The notes: generated by a model from the letters alone, not told the origin. Positions 1 to 7,367 are shown, counted from the first letter of the stretch. The stretch is DNA of 51,787 nt from Bacteroidota bacterium (GCA_003153315.1 PLYA01000038.1:1-51787), one strand, 5' to 3'. Numbers and translations: made by a program.

Positions 1-45
1 TTAAAATGACAATGGTTGCCTTTTATCATGATGTTTATCACTAGC
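1..45 (-). promoter_or_regulatory. Left-edge copy of the double Crp/Fnr-like operator module
   Basis: This segment matches 3672-3716 at 43 of 45 positions. It holds TGATGTTTATCA at 29-40 and the weaker TGACAATGGTTG at 7-18, with centres 22 bp apart. The same module at 3672-3716 lies upstream of a leftward gene, and its -7 box sits 36.5 bp beyond the inner site. By that geometry the -7 box here would fall about 24 bp left of the window, so I infer a leftward gene starting just outside. From 46 to 233 I see no supportable gene, only a stop-bounded tail of about 21 codons ending at 68 on the minus strand, too short to call. Confidence 0.6.
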
Positions 46-233
46 TAATCAAGCGCCTAGGACGTAATTAGTTTTCTATCTTGTTAAGTATTGCTTCATC
101 AGTTGTTATACTGTGTGCCCAAGTTTTGGAGCTTTAGGTTGGTAATTTCAGTATCTTGTATGCTAAGAAGGGATATGACAAGGGCGTTTATTCTACAACT
201 ATTTAGCCAATAATAGCCTACCTGCTTTTAGAT

Positions 234-521
234 TTAGTTACTTGCACTTTGCAGAAACGCCACAATTTTGTTTTTTTCGTTTTCTGTTAATAAAGCGCGG
301 CTTTGCATGTGCATGCCTATAGTTTCCCATTGTTCTGCTGAAAAGGAAGTTGGAGAGGGGGTATTATGGCAACGCTGGCAGTTCTCTGCCCAAAGCAGCA
401 CACCCGATTTTGAAGCTATCTTTTGGCTCTCTACACAGCCTATATTAAAAAACAAGGTCATAAAATATAAACAGGTATTTATGCCCATAAATAATTTGAC
501 GAATGTTTTTTTAGATTTCAT
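234..521 (-). CDS. Small mono-heme c-type cytochrome, lipoprotein
   Basis: A 95-residue protein with one CxxCH heme-attachment motif (CQRCH, residues about 48-52). The N-terminus is a hydrophobic segment ending in a lipobox-like FNIGC, so it is probably exported and lipid-anchored. The C-terminal half is helical and holds Met residues (GMHM) that could supply the axial ligand. It is the last gene of a leftward operon, 11 bp after the porin-like gene and sharing the double-operator promoter at 2263-2327. The role is probably electron transfer on the periplasmic side; the redox partner is unknown. A similar small cytochrome lipoprotein lies at 50647-50994. The product class is secure from the heme motif; the exact family is not recognised. 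Confidence 0.8.
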   Translation of the reverse strand: MKSKKTFVKLFMGINTCLYFMTLFFNIGCVESQKIASKSGVLLWAENCQRCHNTPSPTSFSAEQWETIGMHMQSRALLTENEKNKIVAFLQSASN

Positions 522-532
522 AATTATTGTAT

Positions 533-1780
533 TTAAAATTGTACCGAATACTGGATTATAAAATTATTAATACGATTCCAACCACCCGGACTACCACCCA
601 AATTAACAGGAGTGTTGTTTTTTATTTCCTGAGATTCATACACCAGCTTAATAACTGATCTCCAGGTTAACCAATAATCAAGCGCTACATCATATTCATT
701 GGTAATAGCGCCCCATGATGACATAGCAGGTGTTGTATAACCTACATAACGGCCCGCCACTTCAAAATTCTTTAAAATACCGGGCGCACTTATCGGACGA
801 AGGGAGAGTTGCCCAAAGAAAGAACTGGAATTATTTTTAAAAGTATAAGAAGATGAATCTGTCGGATTTTTATACTTTACGGAACTGATATTTACCTGAT
901 TATACTGCCCTTTTGCATTAACCTGTATAGGACCCACTTTTTGAACAAAGTTAATATCGAAGGCATACATGGTGCTTATGGCAGATGTTTGGTTGCTGCC
1001 CGCATCACCTACCTTGCCATAAAGACCGGAAACACCCACCTCTAAAGATGAATTGGAAAAAGGAAGTAATGCCAAACGACCCGTTACAGTTTTATTTTGG
1101 TTGTTATCTACTATTCCTGCATTTTGTAGCGTGCCATCTTTTAATAATTGCATACCATTTGTAAGACTCACATCATAGCTCCATTTCATACTACCCAATG
1201 GCAAACCACCTTCTATTTCCACGCCAAAATCGCTTCCCGGAGGAGAGTCAGCTACGCCAACCGGGTCTGAACCCAATTTATTAATCCATCCTGCCGCTAA
1301 TCTTTTATTATATATGCCAAACGGAAGAACAAGATAACCTGCCCTTACTATAAACCCCGGCTTTACAAAGTAAGACACATCACCCCAGTTTACTCCTAAA
1401 GAATTTCCATTCCAAGAAGGTTCAAACTCAATTAACAATTTTTTACCATGTCGCCATAGCAGCATCGGACTAAATTCAAACCTGTCTGCATCGGCTAAAC
1501 TGTTGGTATTGGTTTTGGTAGTTACCCCGTTTTGAAACAGGGTATTTGAAGTAACCACAAAACCCATTGTAGCAAGACCTACTACCATAAAATGACTTTC
1601 TCTTTTCTTTTGATAAGAAACATCTTTTTCAAGCTTTTCAATCTTGTGATATAAAACAGAATCTGTTACATGACTTATAACCGATATAGAATCGGTAATT
1701 TTTTTACTCTCTTGCCCCATTACTTTATAAGTAAAACTGTATAAGAGTAAAAAATAAGTTAAGCAGATATATTTTTTCAT
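533..1780 (-). CDS. Porin-like outer-membrane beta-barrel protein
   Basis: I choose the ATG at 1780 because it begins a clean signal peptide (MKKYICLTYFLLLYS); a TTG reading would add ten residues with no signal character. That gives 415 residues. After the signal comes a short charged, coiled-coil-like stretch (about residues 35-65), then alternating aromatic and polar strands typical of a beta-barrel, and a terminal aromatic residue (QYSVQF), as in many outer-membrane proteins. It resembles phosphate-selective porin O/P-like proteins in layout, but I cannot assign a substrate. It lies between two c-type cytochrome genes (45 bp after one, 11 bp before the other), so it may serve a respiratory or redox function at the outer membrane. 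Confidence 0.7.
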   Translation of the reverse strand: MKKYICLTYFLLLYSFTYKVMGQESKKITDSISVISHVTDSVLYHKIEKLEKDVSYQKKRESHFMVVGLATMGFVVTSNTLFQNGVTTKTNTNSLADADRFEFSPMLLWRHGKKLLIEFEPSWNGNSLGVNWGDVSYFVKPGFIVRAGYLVLPFGIYNKRLAAGWINKLGSDPVGVADSPPGSDFGVEIEGGLPLGSMKWSYDVSLTNGMQLLKDGTLQNAGIVDNNQNKTVTGRLALLPFSNSSLEVGVSGLYGKVGDAGSNQTSAISTMYAFDINFVQKVGPIQVNAKGQYNQVNISSVKYKNPTDSSSYTFKNNSSSFFGQLSLRPISAPGILKNFEVAGRYVGYTTPAMSSWGAITNEYDVALDYWLTWRSVIKLVYESQEIKNNTPVNLGGSPGGWNRINNFIIQYSVQF

Positions 1781-1825
1781 TTTTGCTTTATTATTTATTG
1801 AAACAATCAAAAATAATTCGGGTTA

Positions 1826-2230
1826 TTATTTTTTAGCTTTTAACGTGCGTATATAATTTACTAGCCCCCATATTTGTTCTTCTGTAAGTGTAGCTTTAAA
1901 AGTTGGCATCGGACCTCTTCCTTCAGATATTTTAAAATACAAAGAACCGTCCGTTTCGCTTTGTACATAATCAGAAGTATGGTCTGCTGGCTTGGGGTCG
2001 CATGCATAGGCTGCAATGCCATCTCCTTTACCATTATTTCCATGACACGAACCGCAATGACTTCTGTAAAGTGCTTTTGATTCTTTTAGAAAAGTTACAT
2101 TCCCTTTAAAAGGATTTTCTCTTACTGCTATAACAGGTAGGGTTATCCAAGGCTCCTTTTCCTGCGATTTTGCATTTTGAACCAAAATAAACCCTGAAAC
2201 TATTAAAGTTAAAAAAGTTATTTTTTTCAT
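1826..2230 (-). CDS. Class I c-type cytochrome, exported
   Basis: The start at 2230 gives MKKITFLTLIVSGF, a signal peptide; an upstream in-frame start would prepend 24 residues and would begin inside the operator region. The mature protein has CGSCH followed by GNNGKGDG, the classic cytochrome c loop, and later GPMPTF, whose Met is the likely distal heme ligand, then a closing helix (EEQIWGLVNYIRTL). At 134 residues it is typical of cytochrome c / cbb3-type single-heme domains. It is the first gene of the operon with the porin-like protein and the small cytochrome. Its promoter carries two perfect Crp/Fnr-like palindromes, which fits a respiratory protein induced by oxygen limitation or nitrosative conditions (inference). 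Confidence 0.85.
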   Translation of the reverse strand: MKKITFLTLIVSGFILVQNAKSQEKEPWITLPVIAVRENPFKGNVTFLKESKALYRSHCGSCHGNNGKGDGIAAYACDPKPADHTSDYVQSETDGSLYFKISEGRGPMPTFKATLTEEQIWGLVNYIRTLKAKK

Positions 2231-2262
2231 TTCATTTATTAGTTTATGATACATATTGATTG

Positions 2263-2327
2263 CAAATGACCGATAAAAGAAAGGCAAACGCCATGATGCC
2301 AATCAATGAATAGAATGATAAATATCA
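2263..2327 (-). promoter_or_regulatory. Cytochrome operon promoter with tandem Crp/Fnr-like sites
   Basis: On the minus strand a -7-like box GTCATTTG occupies 2270-2263. Two perfect TGAT-N4-ATCA palindromes lie upstream: 2294-2305 (centre 2299.5, 36.5 bp from the last base of the box) and 2316-2327 (centre 2321.5, 58.5 bp). The outer one extends to GAATGATA/TATCATTC at 2313-2330. These distances match class II (about -41.5) and class I (about -61.5) activator positions. There is no good -33 element, as expected for activator-dependent promoters. Confidence 0.75.
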
Positions 2328-2476
2328 TTCCTTATCAAGTGTGCTTTCTGAACTTGCATAAAACATTAAAATAAAAAACTTTACGTTAAATTATAGTATC
2401 TGCGGAGTAATTATAATTATGCTTGGCGCTTGTGTGGCTTCTAATCCTGTGCATTATACCGACCCCTGTATGTAAT

Positions 2477-2707
2477 GCAAATTTTCAATAATCTTAATTT
2501 CAGTATAAATAATATCATTTTTGCTATAAACAATTCTTCTCTCGGAACACTTGACCCTGTTTTCGGAGTAAACTAACTTGCGTTTGATATAAACAATACC
2601 ACTTTTGGTATAAACAATTCTATTTTTCGTATGAATAATACTATTATTTGTATACAGGATTCTTCTTTCGGTACAAGTAAACCCATTCGTAGTTTTTACA
2701 ATCCTGG
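2477..2707. repeat. Degenerate 21-bp tandem array 1
   Basis: About eleven units of exactly 21 bp, in register from 2498 to 2686 and weaker at both ends. Units start at 2498, 2519, 2540, 2561, 2582, 2603, 2624, 2645 and 2666. The common core resembles TTTTGGTATAAACAAT; units differ at many positions but never in length. On the minus strand the units read as an uninterrupted seven-residue repeat like RIVYTKN, within an open frame at 2454-2813. I do not annotate that frame as a gene because it has no start context or homology I recognise. The rest of the 2331-3021 gap shows nothing else I can support. Confidence 0.8.
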
Positions 2708-3021
2708 GCGCAACTGTAAAATAAAGATGCAGTTTAGTGTATGGAAACAACTGCTTGTTATATGGAATGTTGCCTGTTACCATGCACTTCTCTTGTATTA
2801 CTATGTGGCTCATGATAACAAAATTTAGGGTTAGAATGCAAAAGTCAGTTATGCAAAACTTAAAGTTTTATATTTTAATAGAAATATTTTAATGGAAAGA
2901 TCTTACATATATCATACTTCATTATATAGACCATTCATACAGTACCTGTTTTTGCGCATCCTTATTCGATTTAGCAACATTTTGTGTTTATTTATTATAT
3001 CTGATTTATATTTTACATGCT

Positions 3022-3624
3022 TTAGCCAACCATTCCGTAAGACATAACCCGTTCGGTTGGTTTCCCCAGTTCTTCAATAGGGGTTCGTCCTTTATTTTTT
3101 AACTGTTTAAACTCAGAGGTTGTAAGCCCCGTAATTTGTTTAAATTGATTTGACAAAGCCGCCACACTGCTGTATTGCAATTTGTACGAAATTTCAGTCA
3201 TATTAAGTTCATCATATAGCAGCAGTTCTTTTACCCGTTCAATTTTAAGCATCATCATATACTGCTGTATGCTGATACCCATCATGTCAGTGAACAAGTT
3301 AGACAGGTAGGTATAATTATGCTTCAATTTCTCACTGATGTAATCAGAAAACTTCACTCTGGGCAATTCATCCGAATAATAAATCATGTCGGTAATCACA
3401 TTCTTTATCTTCTCGTTTAACATCGCTTTTTTGCAGTCCAGCAACTCAAGCCCGATAGCACATAAAGCCACGCTCAGTTGCTCACGCTCTTCGGCAGAAA
3501 TATCTTCCATTATTTCAACTTCGCCCAAATCAACTATAATATAATGAAGCCCGAGTTTTTTTAACTCTTCTCTTACTGCCGTTTTGCAGCGGTTGCTAAC
3601 CATATTTTTGATGCATAATTTCAT
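3022..3624 (-). CDS. AraC-type HTH regulator with HMA-like N-terminus
   Basis: A 200-residue protein. Residues about 95-180 form an AraC/XylS-type double helix-turn-helix (SDYISEKLKHNYTYLSNLF, then ITGLTTSEFKQLKN). Residues 1-70 have no sugar-binding cupin; they resemble a heavy-metal-associated fold, with NMVSNRC where the usual motif would be CxxC, so the first Cys is replaced by Ser. Bacteroidota have a group of short AraC regulators whose N-terminus reads NMVCxRC; I recall this from general knowledge and cannot verify it here. Its promoter carries the same double Crp/Fnr-like module as its neighbours, so it is probably a second-tier regulator in that circuit. Confidence 0.75.
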   Translation of the reverse strand: MKLCIKNMVSNRCKTAVREELKKLGLHYIIVDLGEVEIMEDISAEEREQLSVALCAIGLELLDCKKAMLNEKIKNVITDMIYYSDELPRVKFSDYISEKLKHNYTYLSNLFTDMMGISIQQYMMMLKIERVKELLLYDELNMTEISYKLQYSSVAALSNQFKQITGLTTSEFKQLKNKGRTPIEELGKPTERVMSYGMVG

Positions 3625-3646
3625 TGTGATAGATTTAATTATAAAG

Positions 3647-3716
3647 CAAATGTATTTTCAAAACCCTTGAATTAAAATGACAATGGTTGCCTTTTAACAT
3701 GAAGTTTATCACTAGC
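3647..3716 (-). promoter_or_regulatory. AraC-gene promoter with double operator module (45-bp repeat copy)
   Basis: The -7 box TACATTTG at 3654-3647 is a perfect TAnnTTTG. The inner site TGACAATGGTTG at 3678-3689 is centred 36.5 bp and the outer site TGAAGTTTATCA at 3700-3711 is centred 58.5 bp from its last base. Both are imperfect palindromes. The segment 3672-3716 is repeated at 1-45, with the outer site perfect in that copy. Confidence 0.65.
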
Positions 3717-3857
3717 CTGAATAGCCGTTAACCGCTGTTGAAAACTTTTTTGGCTTTGGGCAGTTTCCCTTATTTTTCTTAAAACACCTGTAAACAGGGC
3801 TGTTTAGCCATATTCACAGCTTGCATAAAACGCCTACCTGTAAATAAAATAATATAT

Positions 3858-3912
3858 GCAATAGGGGTTTCCACCTAGTAGGTTATACCATATAGGTGGA
3901 AACCCCTATTGC
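3858..3912. repeat. 19-bp perfect inverted repeat
   Basis: Arms 3858-3876 and 3894-3912 are exact reverse complements, separated by 17 bp. The core of the arm is AGGGGTTTCCACCT. There is no T-run after either arm, so it is not an obvious intrinsic terminator. The right arm ends in the -33 region of the promoter at 3909-3939. It could be an operator, a small mobile-element remnant or a cruciform; the sequence does not decide. Confidence 0.8.
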
Positions 3913-3939
3913 GCAGCGCAACATTAAGATATAATTTTG
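3909..3939 (+). promoter_or_regulatory. Promoter with palindromic operator, rightward
   Basis: TTG at 3909-3911, a 20-bp spacer and TAATTTTG at 3932-3939 (perfect TAnnTTTG). The spacer begins with a 13-bp palindrome TTGCGCAGCGCAA (3909-3921), which could be an operator, and the -33 triplet overlaps the right arm of the large inverted repeat. The start of transcription would be at about 3943-3946. Confidence 0.5.
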
Positions 3940-3943
3940 CTTT

Positions 3944-4018
3944 ATGAAGCCTAAACAATTAAAAACAAACGCCATGACCCGAGCCTTTAGGCGAACAGCA
4001 TGGCGCAAAGCCAAATGA
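3944..4018 (+). CDS. Possible 24-residue basic peptide, near-leaderless
   Basis: An ATG five bases after the end of the -7 box opens MKPKQLKTNAMTRAF..., 24 residues and strongly basic in the second half (RRTAWRKAK). If transcription begins where the promoter predicts, the message would be nearly leaderless. The stretch AAACGCCATGA inside it recurs, with one extra A, just before the start at 4100. It could be a leader peptide for the gene at 4100 or chance. Nothing is recognised. Confidence 0.3.
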   Translation: MKPKQLKTNAMTRAFRRTAWRKAK

Positions 4019-4099
4019 AGCGAAGCGAAGTGAATACATGAGTACAAAAACATGAATAATAATAAACGAATAAATATAAACCAATAAAAACAAAACGCC

Positions 4100-4816
4100 A
4101 TGAAAAACGCAATAACCTGGGTAAAAGCCGCCAAAGATTATCACGAAAAAACATCCGAACAATTAGTACCATTTGCCACTGCTTTAAAAAATCAGTTGGC
4201 CATAGACCCTGATGTGCCTGCCACGGGCATACCTGCACCGCTTACCATACCCATTTATACTACCAATATTGGCGATTTGAATACCGATGTGGTGGCAAGG
4301 CAAACCTCGCGCTCAGCCAACTTAACCTCTGACGAACTTAGCAAAGGAAGTACCCTGCTGCACAATACCGATATATTGGTAAATTATATTGATAGTGTTT
4401 GCAACCAAAAATTTCCGGGCAATGTTGCCCAAATTACCACTGTTTTTGCCCGTTTTGGGTTAACACCCGTTGGGCATGGGACCAATCATAAACATATTTT
4501 CAGGATAGTATCAACCGCCGGGGGCAGCGCCACGGTAGAAGCGCCCGCTTCGGGGCAGGGTTCTGTACATCATTGGAGATGGAGTACCGACCAGATAACC
4601 TGGCATCAGGTAAAATCTACCCATAAAGCAACCGTTACTATTATTAACCTGCCGCACGATGTAAGGGTATATTTTCAGTATGACTTTTCTCCACCTGTGG
4701 GCAGAGGTATTTACCCAACGGTAGATGCAAATGCCAGCGATTACCATTGGAGCAGCTCCATCTCTGAGGTTATACCCGCATCTACCACCACGGGCAATAC
4801 CCCCAATCCGCTATAA
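4100..4816 (+). CDS. Unrecognised protein with a C-terminal beta-sandwich-like region
   Basis: A 238-residue protein without signal peptide or membrane segment. Residues 1-115 look helical (AKDYHEKTSEQLVPFATALKN, then a Thr-rich linker). Residues about 130-220 resemble a fibronectin-III or Ig-like beta-sandwich (HHWRWSTDQITWHQV, then VRVYFQYDFSP). The C-terminus is a Thr/Pro tail. I do not know a function. It stands alone, preceded by an inverted repeat, a promoter and a possible leader peptide, and followed by a 21-bp repeat array. Codon use looks ordinary for the window, with somewhat higher GC than the flanking DNA. Absence of a signal suggests a cytoplasmic location unless it is exported by a contractile or other machine. 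Confidence 0.65.
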   Translation: MKNAITWVKAAKDYHEKTSEQLVPFATALKNQLAIDPDVPATGIPAPLTIPIYTTNIGDLNTDVVARQTSRSANLTSDELSKGSTLLHNTDILVNYIDSVCNQKFPGNVAQITTVFARFGLTPVGHGTNHKHIFRIVSTAGGSATVEAPASGQGSVHHWRWSTDQITWHQVKSTHKATVTIINLPHDVRVYFQYDFSPPVGRGIYPTVDANASDYHWSSSISEVIPASTTTGNTPNPL

Positions 4817-4845
4817 ACAGTTCTGAATTTTGAATTCGGAATACT

Positions 4846-5183
4846 GAATTCGGAATGAACAGTAACTCATTCGGAATGCATAAGGTCTTTTAACGAATAG
4901 ACAAGTGTGCATTTGTAATGATTAGTTGGTTATTCCAAATGAGTTATGTGTCATTCCAAATAATTAATTGATTATTCCAAATAAACAATGTGTTATTCCA
5001 ATTGATTAATTAATTATTCCAAATAAGTAACCTGCTATTCCAAATGATTAATTGGTTATTCCAAATGAGTTATGTGTCATTCCAATTGATTAATTAATTA
5101 TTCCAAATGAACAATGTGTTATTCCAATTGATTAGTTGATTATTCCAAATAGACAATTGTTCTTAACAAATGAACAACCTTGC
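4846..5183. repeat. Degenerate 21-bp tandem array 2, alternating units
   Basis: Eleven clear 21-bp units run from 4932 to 5162, each starting ATTCCAA; the series continues with weaker units to about 4846 (ATTCGGAATG...) and 5183. Two unit types alternate: type A ends like AACAATGTGTT or GAGTTATGTGTC (starts 4932, 4974, 5016, 5058, 5100, 5142) and type B ends like GATTAATTAATT (4953, 4995, 5037, 5079, 5121). The true period is therefore 42 bp with a 21-bp sub-period. Units at 4932 and 5058 are identical, as are those at 4995 and 5079. It lies between two converging genes. No long open frame crosses it. Confidence 0.9.
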
Positions 5184-5231
5184 TTAAGGTAAGGTAAGTT
5201 ATATTTGAAACATCCTTAGCTTAAAACAAAA

Positions 5232-5255
5232 AAGCCCCGGTAAATTCCGAGGCTT
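5232..5255 (-). terminator. Intrinsic terminator of the Cys-rich gene
   Basis: On the minus strand AAGCCTCGG pairs with CCGGGGCTT (one G-U pair) around a six-base loop and runs into TTTTTTG. It lies 18 bp past the stop codon of the gene at 5274-5693. Confidence 0.85.
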
Positions 5256-5273
5256 TTATAAACTACATGCCTA

Positions 5274-5693
5274 TTATTTCATCTCATTACACAGCTTAGC
5301 TGTTTTTCGGCAATCTTCAGCACATTTTTTGCAATGGTCAGATGTAAACTTATCGCATTCTGTTGCGCATTTTTCACATGCTTTAGCACATTTTTCACAT
5401 TCGCTAATAGCATTTGCGCTATTTGCATTCATTGCTTTGGTTGCCGCTTTGCAAGCAGCTACACAGTCTTTACAAAGTTGAGTGCAAAGAGTCATTTTGC
5501 TATCCTTTGAACATTTGCTTTCACATGTGTTGCAAGACTTAATACACTCGTTGCACGCATCAATACATGCCTTGTATTTTTCATTTGTTAATTCACTCTT
5601 TACAACTGCTTTATCATTTGCTAATGAAGTTTTTGTTGTTGCTGCCATGGTTATAAATCCAATGGCTGCCAATACTAAAATTACTTTTTTCAT
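5274..5693 (-). CDS. Exported Cys-rich four-helix copper-storage-like protein (Csp / DUF326)
   Basis: A 139-residue protein with a signal peptide (MKKVILVLAAIGFITMAA) and 19 cysteines in the mature part, spaced CxxxC and CxxC along predicted helices (CIDACNECIKSC, CTQLCKDCVAAC, CEKCAKACEKC, CKKCAEDC). This pattern is that of the Csp/DUF326 four-helix bundle, in which Cys line the core and bind many Cu(I) ions. The signal peptide makes it a Csp1-type exported form. It has its own terminator and a promoter with double Crp/Fnr-like sites, so copper buffering appears tied to the same regulon as the cytochromes. Copper as the ligand is inferred from the family, not shown here. Confidence 0.85.
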   Translation of the reverse strand: MKKVILVLAAIGFITMAATTKTSLANDKAVVKSELTNEKYKACIDACNECIKSCNTCESKCSKDSKMTLCTQLCKDCVAACKAATKAMNANSANAISECEKCAKACEKCATECDKFTSDHCKKCAEDCRKTAKLCNEMK

Positions 5694-5732
5694 GTTTTTT
5701 TTATTTTTAATTGTTTATATAAGTTTATGATG

Positions 5733-5797
5733 CAAAGATGTATTCTCTTTTATTTTACACACATGACGTTGGTCAAATTACAGGTTGATTTTCATCA
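5733..5797 (-). promoter_or_regulatory. Promoter of the Cys-rich gene with tandem Crp/Fnr-like sites
   Basis: The -7-like box CATCTTTG is at 5740-5733. Inner palindrome TGACGTTGGTCA, 5764-5775, is centred 36.5 bp upstream; outer palindrome TGATTTTCATCA, 5786-5797, is centred 58.5 bp upstream. Both are perfectly symmetrical in their half-sites. Confidence 0.7.
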
Positions 5798-5805
5798 TAA
5801 TATAT

Positions 5806-5845
5806 CGGCACAAAAAACAAAAGCCAACCTTATTTAGGCGGGCTT
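5806..5845 (-). terminator. Intrinsic terminator, copy 1 of a duplicated 3' module
   Basis: On the minus strand AAGCC...GGCTT encloses an inner CCT/AGG pair around AAATA, then TTTTGTTTTTT. The 25-bp hairpin (5821-5845) is identical to that at 7318-7342. It ends transcripts coming from the gene at 5933-7120. Confidence 0.75.
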
Positions 5846-5863
5846 AGTTTCTATACGTCAGAG

Positions 5864-5879
5864 AGGCCTTACGGGACCT
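5864..5879 (-). other. CCGUAA-loop RNA hairpin
   Basis: Read on the minus strand this is AGGTC-CCGTAA-GGCCT: a five-pair stem containing one G-U pair and a six-base loop CCGUAA. It lies in the 3' untranslated region of the gene at 5933-7120, just before its terminator. Four relatives are at 7368-7505. On the plus strand the same position would be a C-A mismatch, so the functional strand is minus. Confidence 0.6.
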
Positions 5880-5932
5880 GCATTTGGTGTTAGTACCAGT
5901 GCTTTTTTTGTCATCCGTGTATAGTTTAGCTA

Positions 5933-7120
5933 TTAGTCGGTGATTATTAATTTGTCTGACGAGATTACTTTGTTGTCTTGTGTCACGTGTATAAAATAAA
6001 ACCCGCTTGGTAAGTTGTCACGGTTCAAGGTGATTGTCTGCCCTGAAATATTTTTTATTTGTTTTACTTGTTGTCCGAATGAGTTGTAAACTGTTAGGAT
6101 TGCGTCTTTTAAAACTTTGTCTGTCTGTAAAGTTGTCGTTGAAGAAAAAGGATTTGGATATAAATTTAAAGAATTATAATCACGGTTCTCTACTATACCG
6201 GTTGCCTCTGATAAAGGTCGTCTCCAAACTCCATTAGGAGAAAGTACAATCCCTGCAAAAATATATGTTCCACTTATGGTTAATGCCCGAACAGAAGTAT
6301 TTGCCGGAAAACCACTATTGAATGAAGACCAACTGGTTCCCATATTGTTTGAATAAAAAACTCCGTCATCTGTACCCGCAAAAATAGTTGTCCCGTTAAT
6401 CAATAATGAATTAATATTCAAATTTGTCAAACCATTATTTACAGCAGTCCAAAGTGTTCCATTATTGGTTGATATAAATACTCCTCCGCTGGTTCCGGCA
6501 AAAATAGTTGTTCCGCTTGTAGTAAGTGAATGCACATCCATATTTGTTAAACCATTACTAACATGAGTCCAGAGACCTCCATTGTTGCTCGATAAATACA
6601 CACCATTATTTGGAGCCCCGGCAAAGATATTAATCCCGCTTACAGCTAAAGCTGAAATCTGACCAGGATAACAACCTGTGTTTGCTGCGGTCCAGAGCCC
6701 ACCATTATTTGTTGATAAAAATACACTGGCATTAGTGCCTGCAAAAATATTATTCCCGCTTATAGCAAGTGAAAGGACATTAGTATTTGTTAAACCATTA
6801 TTTAGGGGAGTCCAAGATCCACCGTTATTGCTGGATAAAAATATTCCCGTACCACCGGCAAAAATATTTGAACCGCTTATAGCAAAGGCACTTATGCCTG
6901 TACTCGTAAGTCCATTATTTACAGCAGCCCAACTGTTTGCATCATTAGTTGATAAAGAAACTCCTGCACTACCGGTTCCCGCAAAAATATTAGTCCCATC
7001 TGATGCAAGGGAATAAACATTTTGGCTATTCGATGATACTTGAGAAGGTTCTACCCATTGAGCATTTGTCTTAATTGTAATTGCAATTAAAACTGTTAAC
7101 ATAATTGTATTTTTTTTCAT
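5933..7120 (-). CDS. Secreted Asp-box repeat protein with T9SS type A sorting domain
   Basis: 395 residues. A signal peptide (MKKNTIMLTVLIAITIKTNA) is followed by about seven repeats of roughly 38 residues, each with an SGxxIFAGT strand and an STNNGxxWT Asp-box turn, which together suggest a beta-propeller. Residues about 318-395 are a Por-secretion-type C-terminal sorting domain (NLYPNPFSSTTTL, then FYFIHVTQDNKVISSDKLI), which directs export through the type IX system and attachment at the surface. Ligand and role are unknown. Its promoter has the double Crp/Fnr-like sites. The transcript ends in a CCGUAA-loop hairpin and a terminator. Confidence 0.85.
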   Translation of the reverse strand: MKKNTIMLTVLIAITIKTNAQWVEPSQVSSNSQNVYSLASDGTNIFAGTGSAGVSLSTNDANSWAAVNNGLTSTGISAFAISGSNIFAGGTGIFLSSNNGGSWTPLNNGLTNTNVLSLAISGNNIFAGTNASVFLSTNNGGLWTAANTGCYPGQISALAVSGINIFAGAPNNGVYLSSNNGGLWTHVSNGLTNMDVHSLTTSGTTIFAGTSGGVFISTNNGTLWTAVNNGLTNLNINSLLINGTTIFAGTDDGVFYSNNMGTSWSSFNSGFPANTSVRALTISGTYIFAGIVLSPNGVWRRPLSEATGIVENRDYNSLNLYPNPFSSTTTLQTDKVLKDAILTVYNSFGQQVKQIKNISGQTITLNRDNLPSGFYFIHVTQDNKVISSDKLIITD

Positions 7121-7171
7121 TTTGTTGTGTCAATGTTTATCGTGCCGACTCCGCACTTTTAATTGTTGCAA

Positions 7172-7236
7172 CAAAGTTGTATGAAAAGCAATTTTTAGAA
7201 TATGAGGGTTGTCAGTAGCGAAAGTGATTGTTATCA
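7172..7236 (-). promoter_or_regulatory. Promoter of the T9SS protein with tandem Crp/Fnr-like sites
   Basis: The -7-like box CAACTTTG is at 7179-7172. Inner site TGAGGGTTGTCA at 7203-7214 is centred 36.5 bp and outer perfect site TGATTGTTATCA at 7225-7236 is centred 58.5 bp upstream of its last base. Confidence 0.7.
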
Positions 7237-7310
7237 GTTAAAATAATAATGTGGTCATGTCCTTAAACATTGGCACTAACTAATAAATAATAGTTCTTAA
7301 CGCCTGAAAT

Positions 7311-7342
7311 ACAAAAAAAGCCAACCTTATTTAGGCGGGCTT
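7311..7342 (-). terminator. Intrinsic terminator, copy 2 of a duplicated 3' module
   Basis: Same hairpin as 5821-5845, followed on the minus strand by a run of seven T. It ends the transcript of the response regulator at 7627-8052. Confidence 0.85.
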
Positions 7343-7367
7343 AGTTTTTTGTTTCATACGTTAGAGA

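Noticed and set aside
2454..2813. 119-residue open frame through array 1 as a gene
   Set aside because: The frame is open because the 21-bp period preserves it; there is no promoter or ribosome site, and composition follows the repeat. Kept as a finding on arrays rather than a CDS.
4846..5183. Possible CRISPR array
   Set aside because: Units are 21 bp with diverged parts that recur between units (A/B types). There are no unique spacers of 30 bp or more and no cas genes.
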